Source: Rhodococcus sp. 4CII (GTDB lineage: Bacteria; Actinomycetota; Actinomycetes; Mycobacteriales; Mycobacteriaceae). From it: DNA of 64,000 nt. The DNA lies in contig NZ_JACCFE010000002.1 of NCBI RefSeq assembly GCF_014256275.1, forward strand, positions 6,821,501 through 6,885,500, given 5' to 3'. How positions within the stretch are numbered: the first letter of the stretch is position 1; every line of letters starts with the position of its first letter. The position numbers were made by a program, and so were the translations under genes. Below, one piece after another: positions 35,701 through 47,700 of this stretch. The notes under the pieces were generated by a model. The model saw nothing but the letters and a program-made list of their open reading frames with translations, was not told the DNA's origin and ran no database searches.

Positions 35701-38700
35701 GGAGGGTGCGGGCGGCGGTGTGGAGTCGGTGGGGGTCGAGGGGGCCGTGGAGGGTGAGGACGAGTTGGACGGTGTAGGTGTCGAGGGTGTCGGTGAGTTC
35801 GGAGTGGTAGAGGAGTCCGGTTTGGAGGGGGGTGAGGGGCCAGATGTCGGTGAGGGTGGGGTAGTGGGTTTCGAGGGTGTCGATGGTGTGTTGGTCGAGG
35901 GTGATGAGGTCGAGGTCGGTGGGGGTGAGTCCGCCTGCGTGGGGGGTGCGGGTGTGGGTGGTGAGTGCGGTGAGTGCTCGGGTCCAGAGTTCGGCGAGTT
36001 CGGTGACGTCGCCGGTGGTCAGCACCCCCGTCGGGAAGAGCCACGTCGTCCGCATCACGGGTCCGTCCGCCGAATCGGTGGTAAGTGCATTGATGTCGAG
36101 TGTTGTTGCCACAGGCATTTTTCCACACGCCACGTACTCGAGTTCGGTGTCCGTGTCCGGCATCCATCCCGTGATCTCGGACGTCCCCGGGGGGCTGGTG
36201 GTGAAGCGGCCGAGGTAGTTGAAGCTGATCTGGGGTTCGGGGAGGTCGCGGAGTCGGTCGGCGGTGTGGGGGTCGAGGTAGCGCAGTTGTCCGTATCCGG
36301 CGCCGTGGTCGGGGATGGTGCGCAGTTGTTCCTTGACGGTTTTGAGGGCGGTGCCGGCGGCGGGTCCGCCGGTGAGGGCGTCGCCGAGGTCGATGCCGGT
36401 GAGGTCGAGGCGGACGGGGTGGATGGTGGTGAACCAGCCGACGGTGCGGGAGAGGTCGGCACCGGGGATCAGGGTGTTGTCCCGTCCGTGACCTTCGAGG
36501 CTGAGCAGTGTGCTGTCGGCGGGGTGGCCGCGTCTGCGTCTGAAGGTGCTGACCGCGAGGGCGAGGGCCGTGAGCAGTGCGTCGTCGACGTTGCCGTGAA
36601 ACTGTCGCGGGATGTCCCGGAGGAGTGCTTCGGTGACCTCGGGTGAGGTTGTGGCGGTGACCGTCCCGGTGGTGTTCTCGGTGTCGAGGGTCGGGTCGAG
36701 GGGGCGGGACCCGAGCGGGGGGTCGGGGCCGTCGAGGATGTCGAGCCAGAGGGGGAGTTCGTGGGCGCGGTCGGGGGCGGTGTCGGTGAGGGCGTGGGAC
36801 CAGCGGCGCATGGAGGTGCCGACCGGTGGGAGTGCGGGTGATGTGCCGGTGCTGACGGCGGCCCAGGCGGCGGCGAGGTCGGGGACGAGGATGCGCCAGG
36901 ACACTCCGTCGACGGCGAGGTGGTGGATGACGAACAGCAGCCGTCCCCGGTCGGGGTGGTCGTCGGTGGATTCGAACCAGACGACCTGCATCATGACACC
37001 GTGCCGGGGGTCGAGCCTGCTTGCCGCACTGTCTGTTTCGTCTGCCACCCGCGCCGTGAACGGCGTGCCGGCGACAGTGTCGACCGCGATTCGGGACACC
37101 AGAGCCCCGGCCTGGACGACTCCGGCCGGCGGCACCTCGATCGCCGGTTCGCTGCCGGGACCGGGGTCGCAGAGCCGCGCCCGCAGGATGTCGTGGTGAT
37201 CGAGGACTGCTTGTACGGCGCGTGTGAGAGCGTCGAGGTCGAGTCCGGCGGGCGCGATGAGGAGGGCGGCCTGTGAGAACCGGCTGACGTCACCGCCGCG
37301 GTCGAGCAGCCAGCGCGAGATGGGTGTCAGGGGGAAGTCCCCGGTACCCGCCCCGGGAAGTTCTTCCAGTCCCACGGTATCGGCAGCATGTGCCACCTCG
37401 GCAAGAGCCGCTACCGATCTGCGCTCGAATACATCACGCGGTGACACGAAGACACCTTCGGCCTTTGCCCGTGCCACCAACTGGATGGCCATGATGCTGT
37501 CGCCGCCGAGGGTGAAGAACGAATCCTCGACTCCGACGTTGCGGAGTCCGAGCACCTCGGCGAACAACCGAGACAATGTCTTCTCCGCCGGGGTGGCCGG
37601 CTCCCGGCCGGGTGTGACGTGGCTGGCGAAATCGGGCTCCGGCAACGCCTGCACATCGAGCTTGCCGTTGGCCGTCAGTGGCAGCCGGTCGAGGACGACC
37701 AGGATGGCGGGCACCATGTGGGCGGCGAGCTGTGTTCGGGCGAATTCGAGGACCTCGTCGGAGTCGACGTTCCCGGCTTCCCGCGTTTCGGCGGTATCGG
37801 GTACCACATAGCCGATGAGCCGGTCTGCGCCGTGCTCGTCGCCCCGGACCCGGACCACTGCCTGTGCGACACTGGGATGACGCACCAGGGTGGATTCGAT
37901 CTCGCCGGGTTCGATCCGGTAGCCGCGTAGCTGCACCTGAAGATCACTGCGTCCCAGGTATTCCAGTTGGCCCTGTCGGTTCCAGCGGGCGAGGTCCCCG
38001 GTCCGGTACATGCGGTGCCCGGGCGCTCCGTCCGGGTCCGCCACGAACCGGCAAACGGTCAGATCCGGACGACCGAGATAGCCGCGCGCCAGTTGGAGTC
38101 CGGATACGTACATTTCACCGACCACTCCCGGCGGAACGGGATGCAGCCGCCGGTCGCGGACGGAGACCTGCAATCCGGGTATCGCCCGTCCGATCGGGAA
38201 GCCCGTCGACGGGGCGGAAACGGAACGATCGAGCGGCAGAAGGCTGACGTGCACCGTGGTCTCGGTGATGCCGTACATGTTCACCAGCCGCGGACGAGTA
38301 TCACTGTGCCGGTCGTACCAGCGGGCGAGGTAGCCGAGGTCGAGGGACTCGCCACCGAAGACCACGTGACGCAGCGCCAGGTCGTCCGGGCCCGGGGCCC
38401 GCCGGTCGGCCTCGAGGAGTTGGGAGAAGGCGGTGGGGGTCTGGCTCAGCACGGTCACGTGTTCGCGTCGCAGGAGTTCGAGGAACATGCCCGGAGACCG
38501 GGCGGTGTAGTGGTCGACCACCACGACCCTGCCGCCGAAGAGCAATGCACCCCACAGTTCCCAGACCGAGAAGTCGAACGCGTGGGAATGGAACATCGTC
38601 CACACATCGTGCTCGTCGAAGTCGAAGCTCGGCAGGGTGTTCGCCAACAATGTCGCCACATTCCGATGCGACACCACCACACCTTTCGGGCGACCGGTGG

Positions 38701-41700
38701 ATCCCGACGTATAGATCACGTATGCAACGGCGTCCGGCAGTAACCGCGCGGTCCGTTCGGTATCGGTCACCGGGCCGGGTGCGGCTGCGGCCACGTGGCC
38801 AGCGACCTCGGCGGAGTCCAGCAGCACCCGGGGAACGCCGAAGCCACGTGTCGCCGAGTCCTGCTCGCTGGTGGTCACCACACATACCGGCGCCGCGTCG
38901 GCGAGCATGAATGCGAGTCGATCGCGGGGGTTGTCGATGTCGAGCGGGAGGTATCCCGCGCCCGTCTCGATGGTGGCGATGATGGTGACGATCAGGTCGA
39001 CGGACCTGGGGAGCGCGACGGCGACCAGTGATTCCGGGCCGACCCCCAGTGAGATCAGATGGCGTGCCAGCCGATTGGCGTGTTCGCTCAATTCGGAGTA
39101 GCTCAGGGTCGTGTTCCCGACCGTGACCGCATCCGCGTCCGGGAAGCGCTGCACGGTCCGGGTGAACCGGTCGGCGAGGGTCGTCTCGTCGTTCACGCCT
39201 TCCGAATTCCAGGCCGTCAGCACCGTCTGACGCTCGACTTCGTCTGTGATGTCGATATCACCGATCACGAGACGGGGATTGTTGGCGACGGCGTCGAGTA
39301 TGCGGACGAGACGCTTCGCGAAATCCTCGATCGTGGCGGTGTCGAACAGGTCGGTGGCATAGGTGAAAGCGGCCGAGATGCCGGCGGGTTCGCCGTCTGA
39401 ACCGAGTCTTTCCCCCAGTGTGAGCTGCAGATCGAACTTTGCCGCGCCGAGTTCGACGTCCATGACGTCGGCGGTCACACCGGGCAGCTCGAGGGTGAGG
39501 GAGTCGTTGTTCTGGTATTCGAGAAGAACCTGGAACAACGGTGAATGGGCGGTCGAACGATCTGGCGCGAGCATCTCCACGAGTCGTTCGAACGGGAGCT
39601 CGGCGTGGGTGAAGGCGCCGAGATCGGCGTCCCTCGTGCGGTCGAGGAAATCGTCGAACGCCAGGGCCGGGTCGACGCGGGTGCGGAGCACCAGGGTCCC
39701 GACGAACATTCCGACGAGGTCGTCGAGGGCCGGGTCGCCGCGGCCTGCGATCGGCGTCCCGACGACGATGTCCGCGCTGTCGCTCAGCCGTGCCAGCAAC
39801 ACCGCCAGAGCGGCGTGAGCCGTCATGAACATCGTGGAATCGTGACGGCGCGACACCGTCGCCAGTCGGCCGTGTATGTCGGGGCCGATGTCGAAACGGA
39901 ATGACGCCCCGCGCAGGGACCGCTGGACGGGCCGGGGGCGGTCGGTCGGCAGTCGGAGGACGTGCGGGAGGTCGGCCAGCGTCTGCGCCCAGAATGTGGA
40001 CTGCTGGGCGGCGAGGGACTCTGGGTCGTCGTCCGATCCGAGCAGTTCGTGTTGCCACAGTGTGTAATCCGCGTACTGGACCGGCAGCGGTGGCCAATCG
40101 GGTGCCCGCCGCCGTATACGGGCCGCGTAGGCGGCGACCACGTCGCGAACGAGGGGGCTCACCGATTGGCCGTCGGCACAGATGTGGTGGACGACGAGTG
40201 TCAGGATGTGGGCGTCGGCATCGAGTTCGAGCAGCTGGATTCGGACGGGAAGGTCGCTGGTCACGTCGAACCCGGTCCCGATGAACCGGGAAATATACGC
40301 AGGCACTTGCTCTTCCGTCGCAGGAATCGCGTGGAGGTCGAGGAGTGCTCGCTCGGGCGGGAGCACGTATTGGATCGGCTGGCCCTCGTGCACCGGGTAG
40401 AGGGTTCGGAGGGTCTCGTGCCGAGCGATGACGTCGGTCAGCGCCTGACGCAGGGCAGTGACGTTCAGGCTTCCGTGGAGGCGAAGAGTGACCGGGATGT
40501 TGTATGCGGGGGATGCGGTGTCGTACTGATTGAGGAACCACATTCGTTTCTGCGCCGGCGACACCGGAACCCACTGCGGTCGGACCGAGATCTCGAGAGT
40601 GGGGCGGGCCCGGGTGCCCGTCTGCTGTCGCACCGACGCCCGCGCGAGCAAGCGGGGCGTCGGGGCGTCGAAGAGTGTGCGGACGCCGATGTCGGTGTGC
40701 AGGGCATTGTTGATGCGGGCCACGGCCCGGGTGGCGCTGAGCGAGTTGCCGCCGGCGTCGAAGAAGTTGTCGTCGACACCGAAGCGCCGGGATTCGACGA
40801 CCGCCGCCAGAATGCCGGCGATGGATTCTTCCAGGGGTGTCGCCGGTGGCTGAGCCTCCGCCGGGGTGGAGGTGCCGGAAATCGCTGTGACGGCGCCGGC
40901 TTCGAGGGCGGCCCGGTCGAGTTTGCCGGCAGGGGTGCGAGGGATCGTCGTGACCGGCACGATCGTTGCCGGAACCATGTGGGCGGGAAGCTGTTCGGCG
41001 AGATACGAGACCAGTCCCGGAGGGTCGACGGTCCGATCGGTGGCGGACAGCACGTACGACGTCAACGAGGTGTCACCGGTCGTGGTTGTGCGCGCGATCG
41101 TGGCGGCGAAGGCGACGGCGGGGTGACGGGTGAGCGCGGCGTCGATCTCGCCGAGTTCGACCCGGAATCCTCGGACCTTCACCTGGAAGTCGCTCCGGCC
41201 GAGGTATTCGAGTGCATGTGCGTCACTCGTCCACCGCACCAGGTCACCGGTCCGGTACAGGCGTTCGCCCGGTTCGCCGTACGGGTTGGCGACGAACCGT
41301 GCGGCGGTGAGCCCGGACCGCCGATGGTAGCCACGCGCGAGACCGTCGCCGGCGATATAGAGCTCTCCGGCGACACCGATCGGGACCGGTTGCAGCAGGC
41401 GGTCGAGGACGAGTTCGGCGACACCACGGAGGGGGCCACCGATCGTCACCGGCTCCGCCGCGGTCAGGTCCGACGTCATGTCGGCCGCCACGGTGGCCTC
41501 CGTCGGTCCGTAAGCGTTGAGCACCCGGTGTCCGGTCGCCCACCGCTGCACCAACCCAGGTGGACACTCCTCCCCGCCGGTCAGGACACAATCGACATCC
41601 GGGACATCCCGGGGGTCGATCGAAGCGAGTGCGGTAGGAGTGAGAAATGCGTGGGTGACTTTCTTCTCCGCCATGATCCGGCTGAGTTCGTGCCCGCCGT

Positions 41701-44700
41701 ACACCGTCGGCGGCACGATCACCATCGTCGCCCCCACTCCGAACGCCAGCACGTATTCCAGAACAGATGCGTCGAAGCTCGGCGACGAGAAGTGCAACAC
41801 CCGGGATCGGGAGGTCACCCTCGCTCGGTCGCGCAACTCCTCCGCCAGCGCGTTCAGTCCGCGGTGCGGCACGAGTACACCTTTCGGCACACCGGTGGAG
41901 CCCGAGGTGTAGATGGTGTACGCGATGCCGTCGACACTCGCCGGCGCAATGCGGGACACATCGAGTGGGTGCGCAGGGCGGTCCTGCCGGACCTCGTCGA
42001 GTTCGACCCAGACGACGGTGTCCGGTAGCTCGTCGCAATGACGGGTGAGGGTGAGACCGAGTACGGCCCCCGAGTCGGCGAGCATGTGCTCGATCCGGGC
42101 GGCAGGGTAGGTGGGGTCGACGGGGAGGAAAGCGGCGCCCGTCTTGACCACCGCCCAGACGGCGAGTACCGACTCCGCCGAACGCGGTATCGCGACGGCG
42201 ACGAGGTCTTCGGGACCGGCACCGAGTTCGATCAGCGCCGTGGCGAGGCGATCGGACCGCGCCTCGACCTCGGCATAGGTGAACTCTCTCGCACCGTCCA
42301 CCAACGCGACTGTGTCAGGGAAACGGGCGGCGGTGAGGATGTCTGCGAACGTGCGAGGTGAGGCTCGGTGGTCGCCACGGGCGGGCACGAGCAGCTCGAA
42401 GTCACTCTCCCCCAGCAGGTTCAGCCGGGACAAGGGCATCGCGGGATCTGCCGCCATCGACGTGAGAACCTTGGCGACTTGACCGCGCAGAGCATCGACG
42501 GCAGCGGTGTCGAAGAGCGCGCGCTGGAAGGTGATTCGCAGATGCAACCGAGAGTCCGGCGTGACGGCGAGGGCGAGCGGGTAGTGGGTGGCATCGAAGG
42601 TATCGGCGGCCATGACGTGGAGGCCAGTGGTGTCGGGGGTGGTGGTGAGGGTGGTGGTGTCGAGGGGGTAGGACTCGAGGACGGTGAGGGTGTCGAAGGT
42701 GGCGGCGGGTCCGGTGGCGGTGTGGATGTCGGTGAGGCCGAGGTGGTGGTGGTCGAGGAGCCTGGTGTGGGTGGTGTGGGTGCGGTGGAGGAGGTCGGTG
42801 AGGGTGTCGGTGGGGTGGAGGGTGATGCGGACGGGGATGGTGTTGATGAACAGTCCGATCATCGTTTCGATGCCGGGGATGTGGGGTGGGCGTCCGGAGA
42901 CGGTGGTGCCGAAGACGACGTCGTTGCGGTGGGTGTGGGTGGACAGGACGATGCCCCAGGCGGTGTGGAGGATGGTGTTGAGGGTGAGGTTCTGGTCGCG
43001 GGCCAGTGACCGCAGTGCCCCGGTCAGCTCCTCTGTCAGCGTCACCGCACGCTCGGCCGAGGGACCGGTCCGCCGACCGGCCACGTCGGGCGGAACGAGC
43101 AGTGTGGGTTCGTCGATGCCGTCGAGGGCTTTCTTCCAGGCGGTGATGCTGTCGGTGGTGTCGCGGTGGGTGAGCCAGGTGAGGTAGTCGCGGTAGGGGG
43201 TGGTGTGGGGGAGGTGGTGGTCGTTGCCGGTGGTGTAGAGGTGGAGCAGTTCGTGCAGGAGCAGGGGGGTGGACCAGCCGTCGAGGAGGATGTGGTGGTT
43301 GGTGATGGCGAGGCGGTGGTCGTCGGGGGTGAGGGTGATGAGGGTGAGGCGGATCAGTGGGGGGTGAGTGAGGTCGAAGCGGGTGGTGCGGTCGGTGGTG
43401 AGGAGTTGGTCGGCGGTGGTGTTGCGGTGGTGGGGGTCGTGGGTGGTGAGGTCGTGGTGGGTGAAGGGCAGGTCGGTGTGGTCGGTGATGATTTGGGTGG
43501 GGGTGCCGTCGGGGGTGTGGGTGAAGGCGGCGCGGAGGTTGGGGTGGCGGTGCAGGAGGGTGCGGGCGGCGGTGTGGAGTCGGTGGGGGTCGAGGGGGCC
43601 GTGGAGGGTGAGGACGAGTTGGACGGTGTAGGTGTCGAGGGTGTCGGTGAGTTCGGAGTGGTAGAGGAGTCCGGTTTGGAGGGGGGTGAGGGGCCAGATG
43701 TCGGTGAGGGTGGGGTAGTGGGTTTCGAGGGTGTCGATGGTGTGTTGGTCGAGGGTGATGAGGTCGAGGTCGGTGGGGGTGAGTCCGCCTGCGTGGGGGG
43801 TGCGGGTGTGGGTGGTGAGTGCGGTGAGTGCTCGGGTCCAGAGTTCGGCGAGTTCGGTGACGTCGCCGGCGGTCAGCACCCCGGCCGCGAAGGTCCAGGT
43901 GGACTTCAACTGCTGATCACCGGCAGGTCCGACCGCCGCGGCGTTGATGCTCACGACCGCCGGGGACGGCAGAGGTGACCCCTCGTTCGGCGCCAGATGT
44001 TCGCTGTCGAGTGGACTCCAGCCCGAGTTAACCTCTCCCGAATCCATGCCCGCAGTGGCTCCTGCGGTGGTGAAGCGGCCGAGGTAGTTGAAGCTGATCT
44101 GGGGTTCGGGGAGGTCGCGGAGTCGGTCGGCGGTGTGGGGGTAGAGGTAGCGCAGTTGTCCGTATCCGGCGCCGTGGTCGGGGATGGTGCGCAGTTGTTC
44201 CTTGACGGTTTTGAGGGCGGTGCCGGCGGCGGGTCCGCCGGTGAGGGCGTCGCCGAGGTCGATGCCGGTGAGGTCGAGGCGGACGGGGTGGATGGTGGTG
44301 AACCAGCCGACGGTGCGGGAGAGGTCGGCACCGGGGATCAGGGTGTTGTCCCGTCCGTGACCTTCGAGGCTGAGCAGTGTGCTGTCGGCGGGGTGGCCGC
44401 GTCTGCGTCTGAAGGTGCTGACCGCGAGGGCGAGGGCCGTGAGCAGTGCGTCGTCGACGTTGCCGTGAAACTGTCGCGGGATGTCCCGGAGGAGTGCTTC
44501 GGTGACCTCGGGTGAGGTCGTGGCGGTGACCGTCCCGGTGGTGTTCTCGGTGTCGAGGGTCGGGTCGAGGGGGCGGGACCCGAGCGGGGGGTCGGGGCCA
44601 TCGAGGATGTCGAGCCAGAGGGGGAGTTCGTGGGCGCGGTCGGGGGCGGTGTCGGTGAGGGCGTGGGACCAGCGGCGCATGGAGGTGCCGACCGGTGGGA

Positions 44701-47700
44701 GTGCGGGTGATGTGCCGGTGCTGACGGCGGCCCAGGCGGCGGCGAGGTCGGGGACGAGGATGCGCCAGGACACTCCGTCGACGGCGAGGTGGTGGATGAC
44801 GAACAGCAGCCGTCCCCGGTCGGGGTGGTCGTCGGTGGATTCGAACCAGACGACCTGCATCATGATGCCAGTGTCGGGATCCAGACGCGCTGTGGCCGAG
44901 CGTAACTCGGAGTCGACGATCGACTGGAACCGTGCACCCTCGATTTCGCCCACCGGAACTCGGTGCAGCAGGTCGGCAGCGGTCACGGAGCCAGCCGGCA
45001 GAACCTCCATGGCCGCATCCCGGGGCGACGCCGCCCGGAGGAGCCGCGCACGGAGCAGGTCGTGGCGGTCGAGGACGGTCTGCACGGTGCCGGCGAGAGA
45101 ATCCGGGTCCAGTCCGGGAGGTGCGGTGAAGAGAGCGGCCTGTGAGAACCTGCCGATGTCCGTGCCCCGGGCGAGCAGCCAGTGCGCGATCGGGGTCAAG
45201 GGCATCTCGCCCGTCCCGCCCCCGGGTAGTTCCTCGAGGACCGGCGATTCCGTGACCGTCGATTCGATGGCCCTCGCGAGCCTGCTGATGGTTCTGTGCT
45301 CGAACACATCTCGCGGCTTCAGGACGACTCCGGCTTCTCTGGCGCGCGCGACCAACTGGATGGCCATGATGCTGTCGCCGCCCAGGGCGAAGAACGAATC
45401 CTCGATGCCCACCTCGTCGAGTCCCAGGACGTCGGTGAACACCGACACGAGTACGCGTTCGATGTCGGTTGCCGGCGGGCGGCTCGATGATCGTGCAGCG
45501 AAGTCGAACTGTGGCAACGCGTCGCGATCGACCTTGCCGTGCGCCGTCAGTGGGAGCGTGGTAAGGGGAATCACCGCGGTGGGAACCATGTGAGCCGGAA
45601 GGGTGGCGGCGAGGTGGGCAATCAGATCGGCACCGTCGAGTTCGGTTCCCGTTGTGGCTACGACGTAACCGATCAGGTGCGCGGTACCGTGGGCGTCCTG
45701 TTGGAGAACTACAACGGCCTGCGCGACACCGGCATGCCGGAGCAGGGTGTTCTCGATCTCTCCGGGTTCGATCCGGTAGCCGTGCAGTTGCACCTGGAAG
45801 TCGCTACGCCCCCGGTACTCGAGCTGTCCCCGGCCGGTCCAGCGGGCCCGGTCGCCGGTGCGGTACATCCGCGTCCCGGGTGTGCCGTGCGGATCCGCCA
45901 CGAAGCGCGCTGCGGTCAGCGGCGTGCGGCCGAGATAGCCGCGGGCCAATTGCCTTCCGGCGATGTACAGGTCGCCGACAGCGCCGGGAGGCACGGGGTG
46001 CAGGCGCCGGTCGAGGACGTACATGCGGGTGTTCCACACGGGCGCGCCGATCGGCACGGTCGGGTCGTCGTCGTTCGCGTCGACGTCGCAGTAGGTGACT
46101 GTGACGGCTGCTTCGGCGGGGCCGTACATGTTGCCCAGTCCTATACCGAGTTCCAGCACGCTTTCCGCGGTCAGGCGGGAGATCGTCTCGCCACCGGAGA
46201 GGACTCGCCGGAGCGAAGCGGGCAGAGCGTATCGGGTGTCGTCCACGAACACTGCGAGCATCGACGGTACGAACTCGACGACGGTGATTTCCTCGGCGGT
46301 CATCGTGGCCGTCAGGTAGTCGAAATCGAGGTGTCCGTCCGGCCGCAGAAGGATCAGGGACCCGCCGGCACACAGGGGCGCCAGGCACTCCCAGACCGCT
46401 ACGTCGAAGGCGATCGGCGCCTTCTGGACCGTGCGATCACCGGGGCCGAACGGCAGCTGGGATCGGGACCATATCAACTGACTGGTGATCGCGGCGTGTG
46501 AGACCGCCACCGCCTTCGGGTTGCCGGTCGATCCGGACGTGAACACGATGTAGGCGATGTTGCCGGCCCGCAACGGCGCGACTCGATCGTCATCGGTGAT
46601 CGGCGCGCAGTCGTGGCCCGAGACGTCGAGGCTGTCGAGCCTGAGACCGAGAAGTCCGTCGGGCAGGGGGATGTCGGCATCGCCCCCGATCAGCACGAGC
46701 GCGGGAGTGGAGGTCCTGAGAAGATAGGCGATGCGCTCCGGGGGGTTGCCGAGATCGAGCATCAGGAAAGCGGCCCCGGTCTTGGTGACGGCATAGAGTC
46801 CGGCTAGCAGTTCGAACGACCGCGGTGCCGCGAGCGCGACAATGTTCTCCGGACCGATATTTCGCGAGATCAGTTCGCGAGCGAGCCGATTCACCCACAT
46901 GTCGAAGTCCCGGAACGTCATCGACCGGTCCTCGAATAGCACTGCGCCCGCGTCGGGAGTGCGGGCGACCTGAGCGTCGAACAGGTCGACGATCGTCTCC
47001 TCCGGACTCTCGTGCACCGTCGCGTTCCATCGCTCCAGGACGAGGTCGCGCTCGGCGTCGTCGAGGACTTCGAGGTCACCAACGACGACCGTGGGGTCGG
47101 CGAGGGCGGTGTCGATCACGCGGAGGAATCGGTCGGCGAACCGTTGAACTGTGTGCTCGTCGAACAGATCGGTGGCATAGACGATCTGTGCGCTGATTCC
47201 GCCCGCGGATCCGGCGCCGTCGACGTGCTCGCGAAGCACCACGTTCAGGTCGAACTGCGACAGGTGTGCGTCCAGATCGACGACGGAGACGGCGAGTCCG
47301 GGCAGTTCCGGTTTCGGCCGCTCCATGTTCTGGAACGAGAGCATGACCTGGAACAAGGGGTGGGCCGCGGCCGAGCGGGCGGGGTTGAGTTCCTCCACCA
47401 GTCGCTCGAACGGTATGTCGGCGTGGGCGAACGCGTCGATATCGGTGTCGCGGACGCGAGCGAGCACCTCGTCGAACGATGCTGCCGATTCGATGCGAGT
47501 TCGCAGGACAAGGGTGCCGACGAACATTCCGACGAGTTCGTCGAGAGCCTCTTCGCCGCGACCGGCGATCGGAGATCCGATGGCGATGTCAGCAGAATTG
47601 GCGAGGCGTGAGAGCAGGACGGCGAGAGCGGCGTGCACGGTGACGAAAGGTGTCACGCCGTGTTCGAGTGCGAACATGTCGATCCGTCGGTGGACGGCCG

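Noticed and set aside
39962..42028. Long plus-strand frames inside the giant NRPS gene
   Set aside because: They are shadows of the NRPS coding strand and have no domains, ribosome binding sites or consistent starts.
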